Assembly (NCBI RefSeq): GCF_018070325.1
Contig: NZ_JAGPXY010000021.1
Coordinates: 32,763-96,762 of the forward strand
Source: Micromonospora sp. H61
GTDB taxonomy: Bacteria; Actinomycetota; Actinomycetes; Mycobacteriales; Micromonosporaceae
DNA: 64,000 bases
Direction of reading: 5' to 3'
The position numbers and the translations under genes are program-made. Numbering within the stretch: the first letter of the stretch is position 1; every line of letters starts with the position of its first letter. Below are positions 8,589-16,084 of this stretch, piece by piece. The notes under the pieces were generated by a model. That model made no database searches. It was not told where the DNA came from and saw nothing but the letters and a program-made list of their open reading frames with translations.

Positions 8589-9239
8589 TCAGCGGGCGGC
8601 GACGCGGGTGACCTCACCGGCGGACTCCTCACCCAGCGCCACCCGCACCAGCGCTGACGCGAGCCGGCCGAAGTCCGGTTCGTCGACCAGACCGGCGAGC
8701 CGGTCCGGGGACCCCGGCAGACCCAGCCGCTTCGCCCCGGCCAGGGCCCGACGGTCGGCGTACGGGCGCACGTCCGACCAGACCGTCTGCGCCTCGCGCA
8801 GGTAGATGTCCGCGCCGGTGGGGCCGATGCCGGGGAACTCGGTGAGCCGCCGCCGCAACCCGGTCGGGTCGCCCTGGGCCTCCCGGTGCAGGCGTCGCAG
8901 GTCACCGTGCCAACGGTCCAGGCACAGCCGGGCGCCGGTGCCGAGCATGGTGGCGGTCCGCTCGTCGTAGCGGCGGTAGTGGCCCCGGCCCAGCGCGTCG
9001 ACGCGCTCCTGCCAACTGGCCGCCTCCATGGCCTGTGGAGTGCGGTAGCCGGCGGCGAACAGCTCCCGCGCGGCGTCCACCGCCACGCACGCGCGGATCC
9101 GGGTGCTCAGCAACGTGGTCAGCACCAGCAGCTGATACAGCGGCCCCGGCCGGTCGGAGAGCCGGATGCCGGCCTCCTCCGCGTACGTGCGGCCACGCCG
9201 GTCGAGCAGCACCCGCACCACAGTTCGATCATTGCCCAC
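8589..9239 (-). CDS. HhH-GPD/endonuclease III-like protein without Fe-S cluster cysteines
   Basis: The 216-residue protein has the base-excision glycosylase fold pattern. An N-terminal QLLVLTTLLSTRIRA segment is followed by a helix-hairpin-helix LTEFPGIGPTGADIYLREA at about residues 135-153 and then a downstream aspartate (about WSDVRPYADRRAL). In endonuclease III the hairpin carries a catalytic lysine (GRKTA); here the equivalent position reads GPTGA, so the lysine is missing. The four C-terminal cysteines of the Fe-S loop are also absent. The aspartate is compatible with a monofunctional glycosylase. Start GTG 9239 has no strong ribosome-binding site. Confidence 0.75.
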   Translation of the reverse strand: MGNDRTVVRVLLDRRGRTYAEEAGIRLSDRPGPLYQLLVLTTLLSTRIRACVAVDAARELFAAGYRTPQAMEAASWQERVDALGRGHYRRYDERTATMLGTGARLCLDRWHGDLRRLHREAQGDPTGLRRRLTEFPGIGPTGADIYLREAQTVWSDVRPYADRRALAGAKRLGLPGSPDRLAGLVDEPDFGRLASALVRVALGEESAGEVTRVAAR

Positions 9240-9374
9240 CCCGTCGGGTTACCCACTTGGGGACTCGGTAGCCGTCGCACCGCTGACAGTGGCCGGAATG
9301 CCACCGGGGCGGGCGGGTATGCCGAGGCGTGGAGGCGGTCGATGCCGCCTGCCGTACCCGGAAGGGAGACACCC

Positions 9375-9578
9375 GTGGTCAATCCGCAGCAGGAAGAGTT
9401 CCGGCGCAACGCCAAGGGCGCCACCAGCCAGGACAGCAAGGGGCCCAAGCCGACCGGGCACCCGCTCAACAGTGGGACGTCGCGCGGGGACGCCGGTCGA
9501 CCGGTGCCCAAGGGGCAGGTGTCGCCGTACGGCCCGGCCGGCGAGCCGGTGGCCGAGGACGACAGCGACACCCGCTGA
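9375..9578 (+). CDS. small hydrophilic protein, 67 aa
   Basis: GTG 9375 is preceded by GAAGGGA with correct spacing. The product is very polar, rich in G, P, K and D (for example NAKGATSQDSKGPKPTGHPLN), and probably unstructured. No known domain. It lies alone between divergent and convergent neighbours. Strongly biased codons and a good ribosome-binding site support it as a real gene; function unknown. Confidence 0.65.
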   Translation: MVNPQQEEFRRNAKGATSQDSKGPKPTGHPLNSGTSRGDAGRPVPKGQVSPYGPAGEPVAEDDSDTR

Positions 9579-9586
9579 CCGATGGG

Positions 9587-10063
9587 CTAGCGACCGCGGG
9601 CTGGCGGCCGCCGCAACCTGTTCCAGGTGGCGGCGGCCGCCAGTCCGTACGCGAGGTGCGGGATGATGTCGGAGATCCAGTCGGAGCGCCGCCACGTACG
9701 CGGGTCGCTGATCCCGAGCACGGTGATCGACCCGTCGGTCATGGTCATCACGCCCGCGCCGAGCAGACCGGTGGCCACCGGCAACGGCTGACGTCGACCA
9801 CCGGCGTAGAGCGCGAACCCGACGCCCGCGGCGACGCCGAGCCCGTAACCGATCAGCGGCCCGAGGCCCGAGCGGCGGTTGGCCGCCCGGGCCCCGTTCC
9901 CCAGGTCCACGTGCGCGATCCCGGCCAGCCGGTCGACGGTCTCCTGGGGGACGTCGCTCTCCGGCCGTCCCCGTAGCGCCATGTCGAGGTAGCTGACCAC
10001 GTTCAGCGCGGTGCTGCCGACGGCGCCCGCGATCGCGCCGTCGGCAACGTCGACAGTCCTCAC
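9587..10063 (-). CDS. hypothetical membrane protein, 158 aa
   Basis: The product has glycine-rich hydrophobic stretches (GAIAGAVGSTALNVVSYL at the N-terminus, then GPLIGYGLGVAAGVGFALYAGG and TGLLGAGVMTMTDGS). A C-terminal SDIIPHLAYGLAAAATW segment suggests three to four membrane helices with glycine-zipper spacing. It starts with GTG 10063, overlapping the stop of the upstream 70-aa gene, so the two are translationally coupled. No family is recognised with confidence. Confidence 0.7.
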   Translation of the reverse strand: MRTVDVADGAIAGAVGSTALNVVSYLDMALRGRPESDVPQETVDRLAGIAHVDLGNGARAANRRSGLGPLIGYGLGVAAGVGFALYAGGRRQPLPVATGLLGAGVMTMTDGSITVLGISDPRTWRRSDWISDIIPHLAYGLAAAATWNRLRRPPARGR

Positions 10064-10272
10064 TTCGGGTCGCCCGGTTCGCGCTCGCTCTTCGGGCCGT
10101 ACGTCCGCTCACCGCGCACCACGCCCCGTTGACCGCGATCCTCCTGGAGGATCCGGTTCGCGACCTGGTTGGCCTTGCCGTCGGGTACTCGACGCCCGGA
10201 GTCGTCGATCGCGTTGCGCAACCGCGCGCGCTGCTTGTCGTACGCGTTACTGCCCGGCCGTGGTCCTGGCAT
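10060..10272 (-). CDS. small basic protein, 70 aa, coupled to the next membrane protein
   Basis: ATG 10272 has AAGGAGG about 5 nt upstream, an excellent ribosome-binding site, so it is preferred over a start 27 nt earlier. The protein is highly charged and helical (NAYDKQRARLRNAIDDSGRR, then KANQVANRILQEDR). It contains no cysteine or hydrophobic segment. Its TGA (10060-10062) overlaps the GTG of the downstream gene, indicating a two-gene operon. I do not recognise the family with certainty; small proteins with DGKANQVANRIL-like sequence are common hypothetical genes in actinomycetes. Confidence 0.7.
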   Translation of the reverse strand: MPGPRPGSNAYDKQRARLRNAIDDSGRRVPDGKANQVANRILQEDRGQRGVVRGERTYGPKSEREPGDPK

Positions 10273-10372
10273 CTGTGCCTCCTTCGTCGGTCTGGGCACC
10301 TGGTGCTGCCCACCGTCCGCTGGGCGTACCGCGGCCGTCTACCCGTCTGGCGGCGGACCAACCCCGGCGCCG

Positions 10373-11254
10373 CTACTGGGGCGCGCGGACCACTACCACC
10401 GGGCACTGCGCGTGGTGCAGCATCGACTGGCTCACCGACCCCAGCAGCAACCCGGTCACCTCGCCGCGCCCGCGCCCACCGACGACGGCGAGTTGGGCGG
10501 AGCGGGACGCCTCGGCGAGCACGGTGCCGGGTCGGCCGTGCACCACCTGGCAGGTCAACCGCAGACCCCTGTGGTCCTCGGTGAGCCCGGTCAGCCACCC
10601 GGCGAGCATCCGCTCCTGCTCGCCGCGCAGCTTCGCCTCGTCGTACACCAGGGGTTGCATGTCGCCCGGGCCGCTGCTGCCGGGGTGTCGGTAGGCGTGC
10701 ACGGCCACCAGCGGCACGCCGAGCGACACGGCGGTCTCGGCGGCGAAGTCCGCCGCCCGCCGGGAGGCGTCCGAGCCGTCCACCGCGACCAGGACCGGCT
10801 CGTCGGGTCGTTGCGTGCCGCGCGCGACCAGCACCGGGCAGTCGGCGTACGCGGCGACCTGCACCGCGACCGAGCCGACCAGCAGGGCGGAGAACCCACC
10901 CAGCCCGCGGTCGCCGAGCACTATGAGCGCGGCGGTGGGGGATTCGCCCACCAGCACCGCTGCGGCCTCACCGTCGATGATCTCGCCGGAGATCGACATC
11001 CCGGGCACTGTCGCCTCGGCCTCGCGCACGGCGGCCTCGACGAGTTCCTCGGCCTGGTGGCGCAGCCCACCGCCGGGCGGCGCGTCCGGGGCGGGGGAGA
11101 CCGGTACGTGCAGCAGCGGCCAAATGAAGCCGTGCACGACCCGCAGCGGTCGGTGCCGGCGCGCCGCCTCGGTCGCGGCGAGACGCACGGCGCGCAGCGC
11201 CGACTCCGAGCCGTCGACGCCGACCACCACCGCCGCGTTGTTCGCTGAGTTCAC
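10373..11254 (-). CDS. universal stress protein with two UspA domains
   Basis: Two tandem Usp domains (about residues 5-145 and 150-290). Each starts with a VGVDGSESA or VAVDGSDAS strand-loop and ends with an ATP-binding loop, GDRGLGGFSALLVGSVA in the first and GRGRGEVTGLLLGSVS in the second, both matching the G-2X-G-9X-G(S/T) pattern. Tandem Usp proteins of about 290 residues are typical of actinomycetes and often respond to hypoxia or nitric oxide. The GTG start has GGGAGGTGG just upstream. No operon partner. Confidence 0.92.
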   Translation of the reverse strand: MNSANNAAVVVGVDGSESALRAVRLAATEAARRHRPLRVVHGFIWPLLHVPVSPAPDAPPGGGLRHQAEELVEAAVREAEATVPGMSISGEIIDGEAAAVLVGESPTAALIVLGDRGLGGFSALLVGSVAVQVAAYADCPVLVARGTQRPDEPVLVAVDGSDASRRAADFAAETAVSLGVPLVAVHAYRHPGSSGPGDMQPLVYDEAKLRGEQERMLAGWLTGLTEDHRGLRLTCQVVHGRPGTVLAEASRSAQLAVVGGRGRGEVTGLLLGSVSQSMLHHAQCPVVVVRAPQ

Positions 11255-11367
11255 CGCCCACCTCCCGCTCGCGGCCAGTATCGCGGGCCCGGACGCCCTC
11301 GCGCCGCGATACCGCTGAGCACGTCCCGGTCGGTACGCTGGCGACGACCGGGGAGGGAGCGCCGCCG

Positions 11368-12114
11368 ATGGGTGAACCAGACCAGCCGAGCACCGCTCGC
11401 ATGATCGACTTTTGGCTCGGCGGGCAGCATCACTTTCCCGTGGACGTGGCCGCCGCGAACGCGTTCGAGCAGGCGTACGGCCCGTGCGCTCCGGTGTTCG
11501 GCGAGCTGCGGGCGTTCCTGGGCCGGGCGGTGCGGGAGATGGCCGAGCAGGGCGTTGACGGGTTCCTGGTGTTCGGCGCCGGGGTGCCGACGATGGGCAA
11601 CGTGCACGAGGTCGCCACCGAGGCGACAGTGCTCTACACCGACGTCGACCCGGTCACCATCCGACTGGGGCAGAGCATCCTCGCCGGCAGCGACCGGGCC
11701 GGCTACGGCTTCGGCGACGCGACCGACATCGGCACCATCGACCCGGCCCAACTGCACCGTTTCGTGCCGGGCTGGGGTCGGCGGCCGGTCGGGGTGGTCT
11801 TCCTCGGCCTGGCCGCGTTCCTCGACGACGCCACGCTGACCCGCACCCTCGACGAGTTGTACGCTGCCGCGGCGCCGGGCAGCCTGCTCGCTGTGGACTT
11901 CGACACCGAAGAGTTGGCCTGTCATCCGCAGGCGCTGGCCATGATGGGGCCGCAGTTCCGGATGCGTCCACCGGCGGCGTTCGCGCCCCTGCTGGGTCGG
12001 TGGGCGCCGACGGCGGACGGGATCGTCCCGGTCGCCGAGTGGCGGCCGGACGGCCCGCCGGCGCGGGTGCCCGACGCGTTTCACGGTGTGCTCGCGACCC
12101 GCGCGGAGGACTGA
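11368..12114 (+). CDS. SAM-dependent methyltransferase, PF04672 (DUF574) type
   Basis: A 248-residue protein with the features of the actinomycete-expanded PF04672 family: an N-terminal STARMIDFWLGGQHHFPVD segment (usual form ARxYDYxLGGxxNFxxD), a SAM-binding-like region GFLVFGAGVPTMGNVHEVA, TVLYTDVDPVTIRLGQSIL, and the later GVVFLGLAAFL. Substrates of this family are generally unknown. GGGAGGG precedes the ATG, and a possible -10, TACGCT, lies at 11334-11339. Confidence 0.85.
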   Translation: MGEPDQPSTARMIDFWLGGQHHFPVDVAAANAFEQAYGPCAPVFGELRAFLGRAVREMAEQGVDGFLVFGAGVPTMGNVHEVATEATVLYTDVDPVTIRLGQSILAGSDRAGYGFGDATDIGTIDPAQLHRFVPGWGRRPVGVVFLGLAAFLDDATLTRTLDELYAAAAPGSLLAVDFDTEELACHPQALAMMGPQFRMRPPAAFAPLLGRWAPTADGIVPVAEWRPDGPPARVPDAFHGVLATRAED

Positions 12115-12144
12115 CCGCGCCGATCGTCTGTCCGGGGGCGTCCG

Positions 12145-12168
12145 TATGATGCTTGCCCTATGGCAAGC
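12145..12168. promoter_or_regulatory. promoter -10 (TATGAT) abutting a perfect 7-bp inverted repeat
   Basis: TATGAT (12145-12150) is followed directly by GCTTGCC, 4-nt loop CTAT, then GGCAAGC (12162-12168). The expected transcription start falls inside the repeat, so it is either an operator or a 5' hairpin of the message. The downstream ribosome-binding site GGGGAGGG begins 4 nt later. Confidence 0.6.
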
Positions 12169-12185
12169 TTCTGGGGAGGGCGACG

Positions 12186-13358
12186 ATGGTAGACGCGCCG
12201 GACGTGGTGTCGCGCGCGTTGCGCGAGGCGCCGCCCGACCAGCTGGCGGAGGCGGCGGACCGGGCGATCCGGTCCACGATGGGCGCGCTGCGCACCGACG
12301 TCTTCGTCGCCGACTACCGGATCAGCGGCCTGTGGCCGGTGCTGGACCCGGACCTGCCGGCGGGCGGCTTCCTGGCCTGCCACACCATGGCGCAGCGCTG
12401 CTTCAGCAGCCAGCAGCCGGTACGCGACGGTGATGGCCCCTGCCGGCTCTACCTGCCCTTGACGGTGTGGGGGGAGCGGCTTGGTGTGCTGCTGATCGAG
12501 CTTCCGACCGTACCCAACGCGACGGTCACCGGTCGGGCGACGGACATCGCCGGCGCTCTGGCGGTGGCGATGCGCGCGGCGGACCGGGAGACCGACCGTT
12601 ACCGGCGGGCCCGCCGTCGGGAGCGACTGACGATGGCCGCCGAGATGCAGTGGGACCTGCTGCCCGGTCGTGGTGTGTCGCACCACGCGTTCGATCTGGC
12701 CGGCCAGCTGGAACCGGCGTACACAGTCGGCGGCGACCACTTCGACTGGTCGTTGGACGGCGACCGTCTCACCGTGACGGTGCTCAACGGCGAGGGCAGT
12801 GGGCTGGCGGCGTCCCTGTTGACCGCCGTCACTGTCAACGCGATGCGCAACGCGCGGCGCTCCGGTGGCGGCCTGGTGGAACAGGCCGAGCTGGCCTCGG
12901 ACACGGTCTTCTACCAACACCGGGGCGCCCGGTACGTGGCCACCCTGCTGTTGGAGCTGGACACTCGCCTCGGCCGGGTGCGTGCCGTCGACGCGGGCTC
13001 CCCCCATCTGTTGCGGATGCGGGGGTCCACTGTCGAGCCGATGAAGCTCGATCAGCAACTGCCGCTGGGCATGTTCGCCGAGACCCGCTACGAGCTTCAG
13101 GAGGTGCAACTCGCCCCGGGTGACCGGCTCTTCGTGGTCAGTGACGGGGTGTGGGCCGCCGAGCCGCCGGGTCAGGAGCCGTACGGGCAGCGGGTGATGG
13201 CTCGGTCCCTGCGCGCCACGCGGCTGCAGCCGCCGGCCGAGGCGGTTGGTACGGTGATGCGCGAACTGCACGCCTATCACGCGGATTCCGATCTGCGCGA
13301 CGACGCCGTCGTGGTCTGTCTGGACTGGCACGGTCCGCGCGAACGGGGCACGGGGTGA
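12186..13358 (+). CDS. PP2C-type protein phosphatase of the SpoIIE/RsbU class
   Basis: The 390-residue protein has an N-terminal sensor-like region (about 1-150) and a C-terminal SpoIIE phosphatase domain from about 160. Linker EMQWDLLPGRG is followed by metal-binding motifs GGDHFDW and GEGSGLAASLL, then DAGSPHLLRMR, VVSDGVWAA and DDAVVVCLDW near the end. Such enzymes dephosphorylate anti-anti-sigma factors. ATG 12186 is chosen for its strong GGGGAGGG site. The TGA overlaps the GTG of a MarR-like gene, an unusual partner; partner-switch genes are absent nearby. Confidence 0.88.
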   Translation: MVDAPDVVSRALREAPPDQLAEAADRAIRSTMGALRTDVFVADYRISGLWPVLDPDLPAGGFLACHTMAQRCFSSQQPVRDGDGPCRLYLPLTVWGERLGVLLIELPTVPNATVTGRATDIAGALAVAMRAADRETDRYRRARRRERLTMAAEMQWDLLPGRGVSHHAFDLAGQLEPAYTVGGDHFDWSLDGDRLTVTVLNGEGSGLAASLLTAVTVNAMRNARRSGGGLVEQAELASDTVFYQHRGARYVATLLLELDTRLGRVRAVDAGSPHLLRMRGSTVEPMKLDQQLPLGMFAETRYELQEVQLAPGDRLFVVSDGVWAAEPPGQEPYGQRVMARSLRATRLQPPAEAVGTVMRELHAYHADSDLRDDAVVVCLDWHGPRERGTG

Positions 13359-13876
13359 GATTCGCCGCCGCGTTGCCGGGCGGGCACCAGCGCGACGACG
13401 GCAGGGGACATCAGGTGGAGCGACCTGCGGATCTCGCCGCGGCGATCGACGCGGCCGCCGGGACGCTGATCGCCGTGCTGGAGTCTGCCGCGTCGCGGCA
13501 TCAGGTGCCGCCCACCCAGCTGAGAGTGCTCACGCTGATCAGCGGTCGGCCGGAGACCAACGTCAACGGTTTGGCGGAGTTGCTGGACGTGGTGCCCTCC
13601 TCGGCGAGCCGCCTGTGCGACCGGCTGGAGGCGACCGGGCTGTTGCGTCGGGTGGCCGATCCCCGTGACCGGCGTGAGGTGCGGTTGGTGCCGACCGCTG
13701 CGGCGCTGACCCTGTTGGGGGAGTTGGCCGAGCGGCGGCAGCGCGCGGTGCAGGCGGTGTTGGACCGGATGCCGGTGCGGATGCAGCACGAGCTGTTGCT
13801 GGCGCTCGCCGGGTTCGCTCGGGCGGCGACCTCGGTTCCCGAGCAGCAGACCGAGCCCGCCGTCCAGACGGCCTGA
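13355..13876 (+). CDS. MarR family transcriptional regulator, translationally coupled to the phosphatase
   Basis: A 173-residue winged-helix protein. LRVLTLISGRPETNVNGLAE leads into LLDVVPSSASRLCDRLEATGLLRRV and the wing DPRDRREVRLVPT, all standard for MarR. The GTG at 13355 overlaps the phosphatase stop (GTGA). An alternative in-frame GTG at 13415, preceded by GGGGAC, would remove about 20 polar residues. The overlap suggests equimolar expression of a phosphatase and a DNA-binding protein. No ligand can be inferred. Confidence 0.85.
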   Translation: MRFAAALPGGHQRDDGRGHQVERPADLAAAIDAAAGTLIAVLESAASRHQVPPTQLRVLTLISGRPETNVNGLAELLDVVPSSASRLCDRLEATGLLRRVADPRDRREVRLVPTAAALTLLGELAERRQRAVQAVLDRMPVRMQHELLLALAGFARAATSVPEQQTEPAVQTA

Positions 13877-13915
13877 GCGCCGTCCCCCCTTCCACTAGTA
13901 TCCTAGGACGCTTTA

Positions 13916-13933
13916 GGCGTGGTGATCCACGCC
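13916..13933 (+). terminator. hairpin GGCGTGG/CCACGCC after the marR gene
   Basis: A perfect 7-bp stem with loop TGAT, 40 nt after the stop of the MarR gene. No T-tract follows, so termination is plausible but not certain; it could equally act on the next transcript. Confidence 0.4.
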
Positions 13934-13995
13934 ACAGTGCGGCACAGCCGCACCGACAGCCCGCGGCGGCGCCCTGCCAGCGAGAGGAAGCCCGA

Positions 13996-14170
13996 TATAG
14001 TGGCAGCGCACCTACCCGGCCCGCGATCATCGAGATCGCGGGCCGCATCAGGGGAAGGGGCCCCGCCCGGGGCCGCAGGGGAGAGCCGGCGCTGGTCGGC
14101 CCGACAGCGCGTACGACCCTCAGCCGCGCCCGGCGCCGGCCGGGGGCCCGCGTGCCGTGGAGGAGGATCG
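13996..14170 (+). promoter_or_regulatory. promoter and GC-rich structured leader of the pgsA2-like operon
   Basis: TATAGT at 13996-14001 is a good -10. The leader of about 160 nt contains an 11-bp perfect hairpin, GGCCCGCGATC (14018-14028) against GATCGCGGGCC (14034-14044) with loop ATCGA. A second stem GGCCCC/GGGGCC follows. The ribosome-binding site is AGGAGG at 14161-14166. I do not recognise a known riboswitch class. The 294-nt gap between genes (13877-14170) holds nothing else I can support. Confidence 0.5.
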
Positions 14171-14803
14171 GTGTCGCGTCGGCCGGCTCGGGCGGAGCAA
14201 CCGCGGGACACCGGTGACGAGACTCCCGGCAACCAGGTCCTCACCCTGCCCAACCTGATCAGCTTCGGGCGGCTGCTGGGCGTGCCGCTCTTCCTCTATC
14301 TGTTCCTGGTGGTGCGGGCCGACGTGGCCGCGGTCGTGGTGCTGGCCATCGGCGGCACCACCGACTGGGTCGACGGCTGGATCGCCCGCCGCCTGCACCA
14401 GGTCAGCCGCCTGGGCGAGCTGCTCGACCCGCTCGCCGACCGGCTCTACATCCTCGCCACCCTGGTCGCCTTCACCGTGCGGGAGGTGGTGCCGTGGCAG
14501 TTCACCGCGGCGCTGCTGGCCCGTGAGGTGCTCCTGCTGGCCTCGCTGGCGGTGCTGCGTCGCTACGGGTACGGGCCGCCGCCGGTGCACTACGTGGGCA
14601 AGACCGCCACGTTCCTGCTGCTCGCGGCGTTCCCGGTGCTGCTGTTGGCCAGCGCGGCGACCGACGTGGCGACGGCGGCGAGCGCCATCGGTTGGGCGTT
14701 GGCCTGGTGGGGGCTGGTGCTGTACTGGGTGGCCGGCGGGATGTACGTGGTGCAGGCGGCCCGGCTGGTGCGCGCGGCGCGCGGTCCGGGAGCGGCGGCG
14801 TGA
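14171..14803 (+). CDS. CDP-alcohol phosphatidyltransferase (PgsA2-like)
   Basis: An integral membrane enzyme of 210 residues that would transfer a phosphatidyl group from CDP-diacylglycerol to an alcohol. The CDP-OH-P signature D-G-x2-A-R-x8-G-x3-D-x3-D is complete in DGWIARRLHQ with the following GELLDPLAD. About six transmembrane segments are visible. GTG 14171 is set by AGGAGG 5 nt upstream. Its place before two DUF881 genes, DUF1290, gcvH, garA and MerR matches the Rv1822-Rv1830 order of M. tuberculosis, where Rv1822 is pgsA2. The acceptor alcohol is not established. Stop overlaps the next start (GTGA). Confidence 0.9.
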   Translation: MSRRPARAEQPRDTGDETPGNQVLTLPNLISFGRLLGVPLFLYLFLVVRADVAAVVVLAIGGTTDWVDGWIARRLHQVSRLGELLDPLADRLYILATLVAFTVREVVPWQFTAALLAREVLLLASLAVLRRYGYGPPPVHYVGKTATFLLLAAFPVLLLASAATDVATAASAIGWALAWWGLVLYWVAGGMYVVQAARLVRAARGPGAAA

Positions 14804-15744
14804 GCGCGCCTCGGCTGGGCAAACCCGGCCAGGACCGGGTGTACGCGCCGGATTTCCTCACCGAGCTGTTCCGCAACCCGCTGGATCCGGGGTACGCGGA
14901 CGCGGCTGCGGCGCGTCGGCGCTCGGCGGAGTCGGCTCCGGCGCGGGGGTGGCGGGCCCTGCCGGCGCGGTCGGTGAGCCTGGTCGTGGTGGTGATGCTC
15001 GGTTTCCTGTTCGCGGTCGCGTACCGGCAGACGATGGCGGACGAGCCGGGGCGCAGCCAGGCCCGTTCGGGTCTGGTGGCGCAGATCAAGGAGCGGGAGA
15101 GCCAGACCGATCGGTTGTCCACGCAGGCGGACCAGCTGCGCGAGGAGGTCAGTCGGCAGCGGGACGCGGCGTTGAGCGGGTCGGCTGCCGCCCGGTTGCG
15201 CAACCTGGAGGCGAGCACCGGGCTGGGTCGGGTGCGCGGTGATGGTGTGGTGGTGCGGTTGGCGGACGCGCCGGACAAGGCGGACGCGGTCACCGGTGCC
15301 GGCGCTGGGCCCCCGCGGGTGCTCTACAGCGACCTTCAGGGTGTGGCGAACGCGTTGTGGAGTGCTGGCGCGGAGGCGATCGCCATCAACGGGCAGCGGT
15401 TGACGTCGACGTCGACGATCCGGTCGGCGGGTGAGGCGATGCTGGTGGATTTCCGGCCGGTGACCGGGCCGTTCGAGGTGTCGGCGATCGGGCCGGGTTC
15501 GATGCGGCGCAAGTTCGAGGACAGCCGGAACGCGGCGCTGATGCGGAAGGTCGCGCAGGGGACGGGGTTGTCGTTCGGTGTGCGGGAGGCGGATGACCTC
15601 ACCCTGCCGGCGGCGCCGGAGCCGCAGCTACGCTACGCCAAGCCGTCGGTCAGTCCGAGCCCTTCCGCGTCGGGTGTCCGTTCCGGCAGTCCCGGGTCGT
15701 CCGGTCCGGCGACGACTGTTAGCCCCTCCGGAGGTGGCCGATGA
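14800..15744 (+). CDS. DUF881 family membrane-anchored protein (first copy)
   Basis: A 314-residue protein with a cytoplasmic N-terminus, one transmembrane segment (SVSLVVVVMLGFLFAVAY) and then a coiled-coil stretch (QIKERESQTDRLSTQADQLR). The DUF881 domain has GDGVVVRLADAP, LWSAGAEAIAINGQRLTST and GPFEVSAIG, and the C-terminal tail is rich in S, P and G. It corresponds to Rv1823. Function is unknown, though the coiled coil and envelope topology resemble divisome-type proteins. GTG 14800 overlaps the stop of the pgsA2-like gene, and its own stop overlaps the DUF1290 start. Confidence 0.88.
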   Translation: MSAPRLGKPGQDRVYAPDFLTELFRNPLDPGYADAAAARRRSAESAPARGWRALPARSVSLVVVVMLGFLFAVAYRQTMADEPGRSQARSGLVAQIKERESQTDRLSTQADQLREEVSRQRDAALSGSAAARLRNLEASTGLGRVRGDGVVVRLADAPDKADAVTGAGAGPPRVLYSDLQGVANALWSAGAEAIAINGQRLTSTSTIRSAGEAMLVDFRPVTGPFEVSAIGPGSMRRKFEDSRNAALMRKVAQGTGLSFGVREADDLTLPAAPEPQLRYAKPSVSPSPSASGVRSGSPGSSGPATTVSPSGGGR

Positions 15745-16073
15745 TCGCGGTGTTGGCGTTGCTCGCCGGTGTGGTGTTGGGCGTGTGGCTTGATCCCACG
15801 GTGCCGGCGGCGTTGCAGCCGTACCTGCCGATCGCGGTGGTGGCCGCGTTGGACGCGGTGTTCGGTGGGGTGCGGGCCCGGTTGGACCGCATCTTCGACG
15901 ACAAGCAGTTCGTGGTGTCGTTCATTTCGAACGTGCTGGTGGCTGGTCTGATCGTGTATCTGGGTGACCAGTTGGGGGTGGGTGGGCAGTTGTCCACCGG
16001 TGTGGTGGTTGTGTTGGGTGTGCGTATCTTCGGCAACGTGGCGGCGATCCGTCGGCACCTGTTCCGGGCGTAG
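15741..16073 (+). CDS. small basic protein, DUF1290 (Sbp) family
   Basis: A 110-residue membrane protein with three to four hydrophobic segments: MIAVLALLAGVVLGVWLD at the N-terminus, then PYLPIAVVAALDAVFGGVRA, SFISNVLVAGLIVYLGD and TGVVVVLGVRIFGNVAAIRR. This is the pattern of DUF1290 proteins, always found between two DUF881 genes. The ATG overlaps the previous stop (ATGA). Its role is not known; the gene order implies a complex with the two DUF881 proteins. Confidence 0.88.
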   Translation: MIAVLALLAGVVLGVWLDPTVPAALQPYLPIAVVAALDAVFGGVRARLDRIFDDKQFVVSFISNVLVAGLIVYLGDQLGVGGQLSTGVVVVLGVRIFGNVAAIRRHLFRA

Positions 16074-16084
16074 GTTGGGTTGCG

